DNA of 64,000 nt from Corythucha ciliata (Eukaryota; Arthropoda; Insecta; Hemiptera; Tingidae), in assembly GCA_038030265.1 (NCBI GenBank), contig CM075941.1:46314164-46378163 (forward strand), read 5' to 3'. The notes below the pieces were generated by a model, which was not told the origin of the DNA, ran no database searches, and saw only the letters and a program-made list of their open reading frames with translations. The number at the start of each line of letters is the position of its first letter. The first letter of the stretch is position 1. A program made the translations under genes and the position numbers. Shown here piece after piece: positions 20,420 through 33,390 of this stretch.

Positions 20420-21199
20420 TAAAAGTGTTATAGCATCTAATTATTAACCCGAGCGGACCAAGAATTCATGTTCTAAAGGTTATGAAACATGAAAAAGTGT
20501 ATTTTACACAAAATTAAATGTAATAAAAGGAGCCGGAAACCCACAAGGTGGAAGAGGAGTCAACTTGTACACGCAAGGCTCGCATGTATTGCGGGACGAA
20601 AAGTAGTCGAATGAACTCTGAGAGGGGTTATGTCCAACGTCCCCCTGACTTTTTTGGTGTTAAAACACTGTTGGACAAAACTCTTTTTTTAAAAGGCTAT
20701 TTGGCTCAATTTAACGACAATCACGCCACGTAAACTCGTCACTTTTGTCAATACTTACATAAACTCGAAACGGAAACTGTCCAATTAAACGCATAGAAAC
20801 TTTAGTCAATATCAGTATCACCTCGCCAATTTTAATTTGTGTTTCAGGCCACAAAAATATCTTATCAATCTACGATACAGCAAAAGTGGGAAAAGATGTT
20901 TCATTCCTCGTCAGTAAAATGGGTTTACTGGTCATTTGCGCCCAAAAATGGTCACAATGGCAATCCACACCCGAAAATTGGCAAAACTGACGCTAAGCAC
21001 CCCAAAAATGACTGAAAAAGCCGTTGGCGCAAGTGATCCTCGACTCAACGAATGCAACCTCCTTGAAAACTATCATTTTCCCGCAGAAAAGAATACCAAG
21101 GAACGGTCAATTTCATTCCTATGTTTCTGCCAAATTCCAAGCTGCAGGGGCAAAATGGAGTGTTATAAGATCCCGAGGGCAGAAACGGGACCCTTTTCA
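20420..21199. other. No gene seen; short type B patch at 20925-21020
   Basis: Type B words (GCGCCCAAAAATGG, GGCAAAACTGACGC) occur at 20935-21015. The rest is unique. Confidence 0.4.
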
Positions 21200-22076
21200 C
21201 CCTATTTCAGTGGTTGCTCTGTCATGCTCTCTCACTCTACTTATCTCTCTCTCTCTCTCCCTGCCCCCCTCCATTCAATCGATCATTTAAAAAATAAGAA
21301 GGGAAGGGGACCGAGTAAAAAAAACGTTTTTATGAGCAATTACTCTTTATGTCGCTCACCGAAATAACAACAAAAGTTGACTCATTTTCAAACATGAAGA
21401 ATAACTTGAAATTCGATCAAAATAGCAAAATAAATGTCACTGAATTCAGATCCGCAGGCTGACGGAATAAAAGTCGAACTCAAGAAGAATTAACAGGAAC
21501 TACACCTTGAACCCTCCGAGTAACCAAAAGCAATAAACCTGGGAAACTATCAGAATCTCACGTATATGCCATCCAGAAAAAAAAAGAGAGCGTCAAACTA
21601 TAAACGTCAACTGATTGATGGTCTGCCCCCGGGGGTTGTAAATCCTTTTTCCTCTCCTCATCACCACCCGCATTCTTTTTCCACCTTTACCAACCCCCTC
21701 TCCACTATTCAAAAGTCATCACATTACCTACACATTTTTCACTGATTCTTTTCTCATTCCCTTTTTCTCTCTCCCACTCACTCACTCTCTCTCTCTCAAT
21801 GTGATGGCTGGAAGGGGAGCACCCCGAAGTGTGCTCGGGCAGAAACTGCGAGGATTAACACCTTATGGGTAGTTCTTTTCTTTCTTTAACTTCTCGTTCA
21901 CCGTGGCCCACCTGAGGAAGGTCGCAAAACGAGAAATGGTGGATTGTGTGGGGTGGGGGGGGGGTGACAGTGTGAGTGGGTGGGATGTTGTTTGATGCTT
22001 TCTTCGAGGAAAAACACGTCAATTTTAGGATGAGGGGCGGTGGGAAAGGGAAAGGTATATCTCTCACTAAACAAAC
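21200..22076. other. CT-rich microsatellite region, no gene seen
   Basis: TCTCTC runs at 21245-21260, 21765-21800 and others, and a G-run at 21953-21964. Sequence of this kind is typical of introns or gene flanks in this genome but no gene is proven. Confidence 0.4.
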
Positions 22077-22241
22077 CTCTTTAAAATAATTTTCGACTTC
22101 GTAACAATATTTTTCTTTCCACTCGTAAATTGTTGACTTTAGGGAATGTGCCCAAGCTCCCTCAGAGTCAAGTTCAGGGCATTCCAAGTAGCTTAAATGC
22201 CATGCTCGTTGAAGCCCGGGAATGCAAATTGACTCGCTTAT
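22077..22241 (-). CDS. Candidate internal exon (unrecognised protein)
   Basis: The minus strand has an acceptor CATGTTCTTCTAG, then exactly 55 open codons, then GAG|GTTTGT. Residues start ISESICIPGLQRAWHLSYLE and end IYEWKEKYCYEVENYFKE, a balanced composition quite unlike the repeat translations. The donor is weak. No family recognised and neighbouring exons not found. Confidence 0.3.
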
Positions 22242-23094
22242 CTAGAAGAACATGAACGCGCAGGCAGCGCTCTCTCATTCACGCAACGCCACCTCCCTCT
22301 ACTATTCTAGCCGAATTCGTAGCAAATATCATGTTATACGTATATCAAGGCGTATTTTTAAAGCCGAGATTTCATTATGACTATGAGGTTATTGGGAAGT
22401 AGCCAGAAGGGCGGCTCATATCTGGCGAGGGCGAGTTCCATGTTTAACTTGACGATCTATATAGAAACGGTAAAGTCAGCCCTAAAGTCTGATGATTCGA
22501 CCAAAAAAAGCGTGTTTTTTTTAAAGTGTGTAAACCTTATCTGGAAGTACAACTAACACAAAGCAGCACTAGCCCCCCACTAGCACAGCGGAGTTTAAAG
22601 CAATTCTAGCTTGACCGAGACATTCGAAATAATGCTAAAACCAAAACCCCACACGGAACTGACCATTTCACAATTTTGTCTCGATCCAGTCACCAGATGT
22701 GTTTTTCCACTCAGAAAACAGATATCCATCACATCGAAACACTTTTCTTCTTGGAGGCTATGGAGAAATCGGTCAGAAAACCTTCAATTTTGACCAACTC
22801 GATGGTCGTAATATTTTGCCCTGCATGCACAGAAAAAACTGGCAATTTTTGACGGTTTTATATAGCAAGAATTATACAGCAATTATATAGCAGAATTATA
22901 TTGCAAGTTACGCCTTGCAAATTTGGAATTGCAGTTCTTGCACAGGAAAGTTCCATGGCAGCATAGGACAATGGTTTCAAATTTTTTCTCCGTCCCCAGC
23001 TTCCCCCCCCCCTCCACCATGCTACAGACTCGAATGATGAAGCACTCACTGCACCATTCAAAAATATGTTCGTTACAGGAACTGTTGCTCCGCC
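22242..23094. other. No gene seen
   Basis: Unique sequence with one short hydrophobic or Ser-rich frame per strand and no domain. Confidence 0.35.
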
Positions 23095-23175
23095 TTCCCG
23101 CTTCACTTTATGACCAGGATCAAACTCTAAAGGGGGGGGGGGCAAATGACCTACCGACTGCGCCATGTTTCATGA
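23095..23175 (-). repeat. tRNA-like SINE fragment
   Basis: The reverse strand has the A-box-like TGGCGCAGTCGGTAGG near 23165 and the B-box-like GAGTTTGATCCTGG near 23115, separated by a C-run. This looks like a tRNA-derived retroposon head. Confidence 0.4.
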
Positions 23176-23639
23176 TAATAACAATTCGGAGTCAGAACCA
23201 ATAATGAATAATTATATTTGTTTTTTTTAAGATAACAATAACTTATGGAGTATTACTCCAAACATTACCTATCTTTTTTTAGAACGATAATAGACTCAAA
23301 TCATAAGAAATTTGGCAATTGGAAGAGTCTCCAAGTCAAAACGCAACGTTATGCGCAGGTGAAGGGTGAGCAAGTTTCACCACCAACATTTACTAAATCT
23401 CAAAACCAATAGTTCCTGTCCAATAAATTGCTGTTTTTCTCAGGCCCACGACCGCGACGCTGACAGCTGCAGCCCAATGCACCCCCTTCCCCACCACAGG
23501 TCGAACACACGAGTTTATAATTCATGATCATAAATTAATGTAGCAAGATCTCGCTTGAAATTACATGAAAATCGACACCTCACACCCCAATGATCTCAAA
23601 ACCTTTCGAACACTATATTTTGGACCCGCCCTGGGCTTG
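23176..23639. other. No gene seen
   Basis: AT-rich unique sequence. Confidence 0.35.
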
Positions 23640-25370
23640 ATTTTTCTTTTAGCATGATTTAGCTCTTTTTTCCACTTCTTGCTGCAAATCAGCGCCTTTT
23701 CTCACTTAAATCCATGAATTGGCATTTTTTCTCCATTTAGCTGCGAATTAGCATTTTTTCTCTTGATTTTTCTCTACTTTTCAGTCACTTTATAGCATGT
23801 TTCTAAATTTCAGCCACGCATTACCTCTTTTTCTCAATTGGCGAACTTGGGCCAAAAACAGTACATGAGCGGGTTTTTCCTACATTTTAGCCGTGAAATG
23901 GCCTCCATACAAATACACTTCGAATTAGCGATTTTTTCTCAATTTCGGTCTCTGAAAGGTGCGTTTATCAAAATAAACGCAAATCACCACCCAACTGGAG
24001 ACCAAGACTGCTTTCCACGTGCCTCTATAATACTCTGCATCCATGAACATGAAACCAGCGTGAAAACACTCATTTTTCCGTCTTCAAGCTTTCAATTCTC
24101 TGTTAAAAATTAAGAAGAAAAGGAGCAAATTCGTGGCTGAAATTGAGAAAAAAGCGCCAATTCATCACTACAATGCATAAACCTCAAATTCGCCGCTAAA
24201 ATAGAGAAAAGTGCTTGTTTCTTTCGACACGAATTATCGGTTTTTTTTTAAATTTTGCGTTAGCGCTTTTTCCACATTTCATCAGCAAATCAACGATTTT
24301 TCTCAATATTAGCAACAAAGATTCGCAATTTGCAGCGAAAATTGGGAAAAATTGGAAATTCGCTGCAAAAATGGTGAAAAAGCGCTAACTCCTATATGGC
24401 TAAATGTGATAAAATCGCTAATTTAGACTAGATATGTGGCACAAATTTAGAAAAAAGAGATAATTTACGGCTGAAAATGATAAAAAGTTATCATATTTAA
24501 AGCGGAAATCGAGAGAACGCCAGTTCGCAATTTTTGGACGCAATTTTATTGATTGAGAAAAGCACGATTTCACGGCTAAAATTGAGAAAAAGTGCTTACT
24601 CATGGCTAAACGTGGAATATTTTCGAAAAAGCACTAATCCACGGCTAAATTTGAGAAAAACGATAATATGCGGGGCAAGCTACTATACTATATTGGCTGC
24701 CACACACAAAAATCAACCCACCACCTTAAAATTGATAAAAATCGCTAATTCACGTCTAAAAAAGGAGGGGGGAATGTTAACTTGCTTGGCTAAATGTGAA
24801 AAAATTGCTAATTCGTGGCATAAATAAAGAACAAGTGCTGATTCACGGCTAAGAATATGAACAAGTGCTCATTTAAAGCTGAAATTGAGAAGAGACGTTA
24901 ATTCAGGGCTAAAAATGAGAAATTTATACTAATACGTTGCTACACGTAATATCCAATTTGCCGGTAATAAAGAGAAAAAGCGCTAATTCACCGCTTAAAT
25001 TCAAAAAATCTCTAATTCGCTGCTAAACTTGAGAAAAAGTGCTAAATAATGGCCAAGTGTCAAATAGTATCGGAAAATATCTAATCTACGGCTATGAATT
25101 TGAGAAAAAAACATAATTTCTGGACATCCTAATTTACAGTCAAAATTGAGGAAATTCACGGTTACAACGGCCACTTTGTTGGTGAGATAAAGTGCCAAGT
25201 CATGAATAAAGCGAGAAAAAATTGCAAATTCGTGGCTAAAACAGAGAAAAACTCATATTGTCGTCTGCAATGTGAAAAAAGCGCTAATTGAGAAAAAACT
25301 CTCATTCACAGCTAAAGTTAAGAAAACGAAAATTCGCTGATTGGTGCTATATCGAGCAACGAAATTTGCG
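23640..25370. repeat. Type A minisatellite with orientation switch
   Basis: From 23640 to about 24310 units read TTTTTCTCAATTTCAGCCGCG; from about 24320 to 25370 they read GCTAATTCGCGGCTAAAA. The whole is a 1.7-kb imperfect palindrome made of diverged 30-bp units. Confidence 0.75.
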
Positions 25371-25379
25371 TTTAAAAGA

Positions 25380-26060
25380 ACCAGAATCACGAAAATGCTT
25401 TGATTAGTGTGCCAAAACTAAATCTCTGCTTGAAAACTGTCGTTTGTAACCCGCATAAAACCCCGTGATATTGACGTCTTAGTGAGCCAGAATCACGAAA
25501 ATTGTTTAAAAATGTGTAAAATTGACGAAATTGTAACGTTCTTGAAAGAGACAACTTTAGCGAATGAATTTCGCAGCGAGCCAAACAAGAAAATGGCTAT
25601 AGCAAAACCCTCAAATTTGGCGTTGTGAGGTGTGACCACACATGTGTCCATATTGGACAAATATCTTCCAATATTAATAACTTCTTTAGAATTTCCTAGA
25701 AACCGACCAACTGGAAATTGAAACACATTGTCAAATATGTATCGGGGTCGGGCGCGGTCTTGAAATAGCAACGTTTCCATAGAAATCCCGCCCCCGCCGG
25801 TCTATCAAATCATAATGTGGCATCCAAGAATCCACCAATCATGTTCGAGAAAACTTGGATGCCCAAACAAAAGCTGCCCGTCCCCGATATTTGCCAATAT
25901 TTGACACATGTGTGACCCCTCCTAGTAGGCTTTTTGATCTGCAAAATCTGATAAATTTGTTCTTGAACGAGACAACACCACAAAATTGGTTTTTTAGACA
26001 CGAAAATCCACGATTTTTTTGTGATCAAGACCCCCCAAAATGGTTCTTCCGCGAATGGAA
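25380..26060. repeat. Type E patches around a foldback (25625-25923)
   Basis: Type E-like words (CACGAAAATTG and CCAAAATTGG) flank an inverted pair in which GTGTGACCACACATGTGTCC pairs with GACACATGTGTGACCCCTC. Confidence 0.45.
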
Positions 26061-26321
26061 CCCGCATAAGAAGGCATCAGTTCGTATTTGTCTCCGGTGG
26101 AGTGAACATTGTTCTTTGTTTCTTCCAAGAGCTTTTCACCGATATTACCTGCTTAATTAAGGTAATTAGCTCATAATTCAATTTTAATCTAGTTTCGTTG
26201 TGTTTTGTTTTGTTGTCTATTATTATTATTATTATTAGGTATTTATTTCTATTTATTGTTGTTTTATACGTTATTAGGCAACAGGGGCAATCAGAGACGT
26301 GGTGGTAACATAGGGGCGCGT

Positions 26322-27309
26322 ATGTCTAACAATGCGGGGGAGGGGGGGTCCCCCAAAAAATCAACTGACCCAAATAATTCTATGCCAATTGTAGAAACTA
26401 AATTAATGAATTTCGCAGATGTTTTTTCCACTCCCTCCTTCTCTCATAGTTCTGGGAAAAGACCTTTAGACTCAGACGAGCCTTTTTCGTACACTAAAGC
26501 AATTATAAAAGATAAAGCGGAACTTTAAGCAGAAAGGGAACAACAGCGATTAGAGCTCCAAAAACGAGTTGTTTCGAATCGGTTTGATAGCAATGATTCG
26601 GGTCTTTATTCTGTATTTGTTGAAGGAGAGTGGAAAAATGCCAAAGCAGACAACGTTGCTTTGAAATGTGGTGATAGTCACGTTCTAAAGGATTGCCCCA
26701 AATCGGACAGCGAAGGAAGCTGCCCTCTTTGCTCTCTACGTCATCTAGCAAACATTAGGGAATGTGAGGCCTACAAAGCCGCTGTAGAAGAGAACCGGAA
26801 AAAGTAATTGGACGTCTCCTTTTCAAAAGTAGTGTCTACAAGTAACAAGTTTGACGCTTTAAATAATCTCAGTGACTCCGTCGAATATGACCAAAACTTT
26901 CCTGCTCTTCCTAGTTCAAGCGAATCTAATCGGCGTTGCTTCCGCAAAACGTTTGTCAGGACGCACCGTTCAGCTAAAGATTCCGGGCATTCCTCAGCCC
27001 CTTTCATTAAAGAACAACCACGTATAATTACTGATCCTATCGAGAAAATCCCTGGATTTTCCAGGGATACCACCCCATCCCATTTTAGGGATGGTACCTA
27101 ATCCTCACCCTACCTCAGAGGCAGAAAAGTATAGTATTATCTTGAAAAAATTAGCTTCCAACATCCGGGGCAGCCACTTATCTCAAAAAGGGATGATTGA
27201 CAGCATCGGAAAAGTTTTGCTTAACATGGTTCAAGAAAATAAAGATATCGATGATGTGTCCCGCGGTGATTATTCCAGGGGTCAAAATGGGGAAGAAATG
27301 GACTACTAA
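26322..27309 (+). pseudogene. LINE ORF1 (gag-like, zinc knuckle), disrupted
   Basis: Begins at ATG 26322 (MSNNAGEGG). In-frame stops occur at 26526 and 26805, and a frame change is needed near 27095 to continue into the segment ending at 27309. A CCHC-type knuckle is visible as CPLCSLRHLANIREC (C-x2-C-x3-H-x6-C), preceded by a partial one (KCGDSHVLKDC). This arrangement is typical of Jockey-group ORF1, which binds the element's RNA. At least three lesions make it non-functional. Confidence 0.75.
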
Positions 27310-27310
27310 T

Positions 27311-27785
27311 ATGGATGGTTTAAGTAATCTTAAGCTATTGCAGTCGAACGCACGTTCTCTCAAACCAAAACTAAGGCTACTAGGAAAATTCTTAGAAAAC
27401 CGCGATATTGACGTCATAGCTGTTTCAGAGAGAAAGCTTCGCCCTTCCCAGCATTGTCATCTCCCAAACTTTTCTGTTCTACGTAGGGAAAGACTGGATG
27501 GGAATGAAGGTGTCGCCATTTTAATAAAAAATACGGTGACATATAGTCAGCTTCACATAGACAATCCAATACCCACTATTACGGTTGTTGGTGTGGTTCT
27601 TGGTCATACTTCAGTTGGTTCTGACTGGACCGACAACAAAGGCATAGCCCTTTTAGACGCTCTCGAAGAAAACACAGCTCACACCGGATGCACAGGTCTC
27701 CAAAAATTCAAAAAAGCTAACTAAACATTGGTGGACGTCGGAGTGTGACAAGGCAGTCCGAGAAAATAAAGCGGCCCTTGCCACC
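27311..27785 (+). pseudogene. LINE ORF2 start (APE-type endonuclease), deleted
   Basis: ATG at 27311 follows the ORF1 stop at 27309 directly. LKLLQSNARSLKPKLRLLGK and GNEGVAILIKN are the N-terminal endonuclease blocks. After NPIPTITVVGVV the frame jumps to GSDWTDNKGIALLDALEEN, so the middle of the domain is deleted. A further frameshift near 27700 leads to a KHWWTSECDKAVRENKAAL-type block in another frame. Confidence 0.75.
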
Positions 27786-28087
27786 AGTAGCGTAGCGTGG
27801 GTCCAATTGTTGGTTTACCGCAACCGCACCCCCCCCCCCCAACGATGATTTGTACTTTCAAGTACAACTTGGAAGAATGTGGATGGGAAAGCTCCAAACT
27901 TAGTCGTAAGCAAATAGTCGTTGAAAATGTTTAACGTGGACAAGTTGTAGACTGATCATGTATCTCCCAGCGGATAACTTTCCTGTTAAAAAATTTGAAA
28001 CTTCAAAAATCTGGCTAGCATGCTCAACACGTTTTGAGGGCAATTCCTGCTTGACCATTGGTCAAGTAGCATATTATAGCGTCAATA

Positions 28088-28690
28088 GGTGGGCATACAC
28101 GAGCAGATATCATGTTTTTGACAGATATCGGTGGTGAAGATTTGCTCGTTAGTGGGCAAGAAACGACGACAGATCAACCGTGATCGGCCAAACGATATCG
28201 GTGGAAGTTCAAATCCTCCAAATGTGGTCTGTGGTCCCCCACTAATCAACCGATTTCTTATGAGAGATATCTGGCAGACATAGATCGGCCGATTTCGAAT
28301 CGGGCGTCGCCCCTTAACGCAACGATTTTAACCACCGGAACTTCACTGAACACGTATTTTATATTATTTTAATCATATGTATGGGTCAAGCTTTTTGCTC
28401 CCTCTACTAGTCTTCTAACTTCATATCTGCCACCGATCTCAAATATCTTTCGAACCCGACCGATGAATGAAATCTGTCAGATTTTTTTCCGCAACAGATC
28501 TCAATCTGCCAGATGTGCCCCCACTAACGGGCAGATTTGATCGGGAATCAGATATCGGTCACAGATAATTTTTGTACGTTAAGGAACGATGACCAATCTC
28601 ATCGTTTGCTCTAGATCGTTAACGATATCTGTTGAAAATATCGGCCGATCAAATCTGTCAGAATTATCTGCCCGTGTATGGGCCACTAAT
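28088..28690. mobile_element. Foldback element next to the LINE
   Basis: GGGCATACACGAGCAGATAT at the left pairs with ATTATCTGCCCGTGTATGGG at the right, and the interior has repeated GATATCGG/CCGATATC words. No coding capacity. Confidence 0.6.
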
Positions 28691-29650
28691 GAGTCGAACC
28701 ATCGCACTTCCCGTATTTTTTTAAAGTCTTCATTATGTAATGAAATCGAGTGGGCTTTTTGTTGGTCCAGCAACAGGCTTATTCTGGACATTTTGCCTAA
28801 TTGGAAGAGGTCAAATGACGCCTTAACGTGGGCATGACTTTTTTGGGACGGGGAAGATGGCGAAAAGGAGGCACGGAAAACAAAATAGTTTCCCTTGGAA
28901 CGGCACCCAGACAATCATTTGTAATGCTCATATTTTTCCCTTTTAAAATGTCTGGTGTTCTGACGGTTTCGCTCTTTCACGGATGTAGTCAGAGTCATAA
29001 GCTCAGACTCGGAACGACCGCTGGACTCAACTACCAATTTTCTTCAAAAGTACGCGTGAAAAAACTTTTGCGATAAATACAACAAGGGACACAATGGCAC
29101 TCCATTGCCTTTGAAAATAGATGACACGAACACAAAAATAGTTTTAAATACAACAATATTAATTAACTTATGCTAGTGTAAAGTGTAAACTACCGGCCGG
29201 CTGAATCAAAAAAATAAACTGACACAAACTGACAAACGGGAAGGTAACGGGGATAGCCCAACGGAAGGCAAGCAAGGGAAGTTGGCCGCAGAAATCCAGC
29301 GCTATCCTACCACATAAACCAACGCGCCTCCCCGCCGTCCGGAAGCTTCGACCCCTCGACCCTCCAGTCAATATGAAAAAACTGGCAATTCCCCTGCGCT
29401 CAACCTCCTCACTCACGCAACACCAAACAGTTCCCCGCCCGCCACAGGCTCATGTCATGCCTGTCATTGGCGTACATTATGTAGCAAAGTTGAGAGTAGA
29501 AATAGTAAAATATCGTTTCTACAGGCAATTTCAGCTCAAAAACGAACAAATTTCAAAAAACCGTTCTTATTTAAATATTTTATGAAGGATAAAACACAAT
29601 TCTCGGACTATGAAATAAAAATAAAAATTATTCAAAATCGTTCGTATAGC
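28691..29650. other. No recognised gene
   Basis: Unique sequence. Open frames on both strands at 28579-28914 extend out of the foldback arm and show no domain. Confidence 0.35.
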
Positions 29651-29654
29651 GGCG

Positions 29655-30330
29655 CTCAACACTAATAACTTATGAGGTTTGACTCGATTGCCGCGTGAAT
29701 AAAATGCACTTTTCCCGACAGGCTGCTGTCAGAACAAAACTTTTTTTCAGATTATGTTAATTTTCAGATCAGTTTCATTAGGTTAAATGCAAAGTCATAT
29801 GGAAAACCAAGTCCTCTGACTCGACGAAAAACATGTTTTTTATTTTGGGTTGGGATTTTTGCTCCGTTAGGAATAAAATTTGTTCCGACAGCAGCCTGTC
29901 GGGAAAAGTGCATTTCATTCATGCGACAATCGAGTCAAACCTCATAAGTTAGAACGAGATCATTCAATTATGAATGACATTTAGGCCGTGGTATAGAAAG
30001 TCAAAATAATAAAATCGTGTTTCTTTTTACCGCAGGCCCCTTTGTTGGCACCAACTGAGGGGGAAACAAAATGATGAAAATGAAAAATGAAACAGAGTCG
30101 GTTTGGTTGCCTACACGATATGGGAAGGCGGACTTGTTAGAGGAGTTATTTGCAATTAAAATCTTTATCCCGGCCTAAATTTCATTCATAATTGATTGAT
30201 CTCGTTCTAACTTATGAGGTTTGACTCGATTGTCGCATGAATGAAATGCACTTCTCCCGACAGGCTGCTGTCGGAACAAAACTTTTTTCAGATTACGTTA
30301 ATTTTCTGATCAGTTACATTAGGTTAAATG
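29655..30330. repeat. Three copies of one element end, alternating orientation
   Basis: The block AACTTATGAGGTTTGACTCG followed by CCCGACAGGCTGCTGTCGG occurs at about 29669 (+), 29955 (-) and 30215 (+). Copies 1 and 2, and copies 2 and 3, are inverted pairs. Confidence 0.75.
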
Positions 30331-30876
30331 GTATGTCACAATTTCATCATTGCGGAATGCGGAGTGCCTGGGTTCGAATCCGAAACAATTTTTTTTAATT
30401 TTTTTTTTTGTTCCTCCGTTTTTGGCCCACCTCAGGATTTTTTACTCAAGATTTATTAAGCTGTAGGCAAATCAAATAAAAGAGACGGCTCACAATACAA
30501 TGTCAATGAAATTTTTTGGTACTTGGGTGGTCCAGTAAGGCATAGCGTTAATTTAATAGCTCCCCTCCGCCGAGAACTCCCCTGCCATATCAACGGATTT
30601 GGTTCACTAGGGTCTCATACGAAAGCGCGTTCATTTTTCATTACTCGAGTCAACTTTGGGGGCAATTGCAGCAACAGCCGTGCGGTAGCGAATTTTCAAC
30701 TAATTCAAACCCCTCTTTCACACCGTTACCGTGGACCGATTCATCTGGATCACGAACTCGTCCGAGATATTCACGCTATTGATTTTTAGACCAAATTTGG
30801 TTGCCCTAAGTCAAAAATTGCGACCGTGATCGTGCTAACAAGCGAGGGGCCATATATAAATAAATTAATTAATATA
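30331..30876. other. No gene seen; B-box-like GGTTCGAATCC at 30370-30380
   Basis: A tRNA-type B box follows the repeated block, perhaps the end of a SINE. An open + frame at 30523-30789 (GGPVRHSVNLIAPLRRELPC) has no recognised domain. Confidence 0.35.
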
Positions 30877-31725
30877 CAGGGTGGATCCGTATAAGTGTGA
30901 AAAAAATCTTTCGGTAAAACTATGTCAAAAGTGGAGTAAAATGGCACCTTCGGAAGTGTCCTACGTCGATCCGTTCCGGAGTTATGATTTTTTTTTTTTG
31001 TATTTAAAAAAGTAACCAGTGCTTTCTTCAGAAAATCCGCGATTTCTCGTCCTACATCGCAGAAAATCCAAAAAGTGATGCCATTTTCAGCAACTACGGA
31101 ACATTTCCAGTAGGATAGTGGCCATTTTATTGCTTGAAATAATCGTCAATACCCAGAAATCTGGCATTTTTCCCATAAATTTATGTGGCCTCCACAATTT
31201 GTTGGTTCTACGAAAATTCGCTGTACCCGAACGGCTTCCTCTACAGACTTTCGATGTATCACAAAAACTTCTCCGTCTTCTAAGCTTCCTTTGGGCGTGT
31301 GTGTGATTTTACGGAACGTAGGTCGTTTCCTACGGTATCCGTGAAGGGTGCAGGGAGATGGGCAGTAAGTGAGAACAGTATATCAGTAGGGGGTGTAATT
31401 GAATGCCGTTTGCCTACGATACCTTCTCCTTCCTAAAATATACCTTTCCTCCCTTTCTAAAACAGTTCTTTTTACAAAAAATGTAGGCAGTTGCCTACGA
31501 GCCAAGTGCCAAAAATATTCGTTAAGGGTGCGTTCGTAGTGAATCACCTTCACTGCGATACCTCGATGAGCGATGCCCCGATGAAACATCGATGAAGAGC
31601 AAACATCAATAATTGTATGGGACTGTTCATAGTGAAGCACCCTCACTGCGATGTGATCTTCGATACCTCGCTACTATCATCGATGATTTGAACCATATGG
31701 TTCTTCGACCCCCCTCTTGCCCGTT

Positions 31726-31756
<31 letters not shown>

Positions 31757-32606
31757 CAAAATAAGGGTTAAAGCTTGAAGGGGACAGGTGTGCGTGACTT
31801 ACGTAAATTGTGTGAAGGTGGAATTTAAAAGATTTTGAAAAGAAAAAAAAGGCAACGGACAGGAGGGGGGTCGAGGAACCATATGGTTCAAATCATTTAT
31901 GATAGTAGCGAGGTATCGAAGATCACATCGCAGTGAGGGTGCTTCACTATGAACAGTCCCATACAATTATTGATGTTTGTTCTTCATCGATGTTTCATCG
32001 GGGCATCGCTCATCGAGGTATCGCAGTGAAGGTGAATCACTATGAAGCACATCCTGTTTTGCCTTATTGCCGATTTTTCTGCACCCTTCACGAATACCGT
32101 AGGCAATTGTCCATGTTCCGTAAAAACGTGGTTTTTGTGCATTCTCGTGACATTTTCGTGAGAAACATCAGTGGTAACATGAAATGTAAACACGTCAAAA
32201 GGAAGCTTAGAAGACGGAGAAGTTTTTGTGATACATCGAAAGTCTGTAGAGGAAGCCGTTCGGGTACAGCGAATTTTCGTAGAACCAACAAAGGCCACGT
32301 AAATTTATGGGGAAAATGCCAGATTTCTGGGTATTGACGATTATTTCAAGCAATAAAATGACCTCTATCCTAAAGGAAATGTTCCGTAGTTTCTGAAAAT
32401 GGCATCACTTTTTAGATTTGCTGCGATATAAGCCGAGAAATCGCGGATTTTTTGAAGCAAGCCCTGGTTACTTTTTCAAATAATACAAAAAAAAATCATA
32501 ACTCCGGAACGGATCGACATAGGTCACTTCCGAAGGTACCATTTTACTCCACTTTTGACGTAGTTTTACGCAAAAATGTTTGTCACACTTATACGGATCC
32601 ACCCTG
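30877..32606. mobile_element. Non-autonomous Tc1/mariner-like foldback element, 1.7 kb
   Basis: Starts CAGGGTGGATCCGTATAAGT after TA and ends with GATCCACCCTG. The arms match for about 800 bp each and meet in a T-run near 31730-31756. Inside both arms is a second inverted pair (31500-31720 and 31865-32050). No transposase frame. The CAGGGTG end is shared with 40152 and 49956. Confidence 0.8.
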
Positions 32607-32635
32607 CATATATGTCGCATCCACTTGGCGAAATT

Positions 32636-33390
32636 GTCCACTTCATGAAATGGATGTCCATTTCACGAAGTGGTTCCACTTACCGTAATTTCAAAAAATT
32701 ACGACATCTGGACAAAATAAATGTCCATTTCTTGAAAAGAAAATCGCGTTTGACCAGTTGCTGAAATCAAGCTTCCTTGCTGCAAGTGGATGCACAACGT
32801 CTTTTTTTAGCGGGTTTTTTAATGCTCAATAAAATAACCTTATTGAATAAAACAAAACTTGTTTCAGCATCTGAGATTTCTCACTCATCCATTTCACGAA
32901 AAGGATAATGTTGTACATCTGTCGTATCCATGTCGAGTAATTGTCCACTTCACGAAATGGATATCCATTTCACGAAGTGGCTTCACTTGCCGTAACTTCA
33001 AAAAATTACGACATCTGGACAAAAAAAATGTCCATTTGTTGAAAAGGAAATCGCGTTTGACCAGTTGATGAAATCAAGCTTCCTTACTTCAAGTGGATGC
33101 ACAATATTATCCTTTTCGTGAAATGGATGAGTGAGGAATCTCTGATGCTGAAACAAGTTTTGTTTTATTTAAAAAGGTTATTTTATTGAGCACTCAAAAA
33201 CCCGCTAAAAAATGATGTTGTGCACCCACTTGTAGTAAGGAAGCTTAATTTCAGCAACTAAACAAACGCGATTTCCTTTTCAAGAAATGGATATTTGTTT
33301 TATCCAGATGTCGTATTTTTTTTAAATTACGGCAAGTGGAGCCACTTCGTGAAATGGACATTCATTTCATGAAGTGGACAATTGTATTGA
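32636..33390. mobile_element. Foldback element with partly duplicated interior
   Basis: TTGTCCACTTCATGAAATGG (left) pairs with the right end TTCATGAAGTGGACAATTG. A near-copy of the left arm lies inside at 32939-33100, so the element is a palindrome within a palindrome. Confidence 0.7.

Larger units (their letters stand above)
26280..27790 (+). mobile_element. Jockey-like non-LTR retrotransposon, 5' part, broken
   Basis: Carries a gag-like ORF1 and the start of ORF2 (endonuclease) and then ends abruptly. The reverse transcriptase is absent. The 3' break lies at about 27785 next to CAGTAGCGTAGCGTGGG, which looks like the terminus of another element. Confidence 0.8.

Noticed and set aside
31933..32337. 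134-codon frame in the 30.9-32.6 kb element, considered as a transposase
   Set aside because: It lies in the inverted arm, the mirror arm has a different frame, and no DDE or DNA-binding motif is present.
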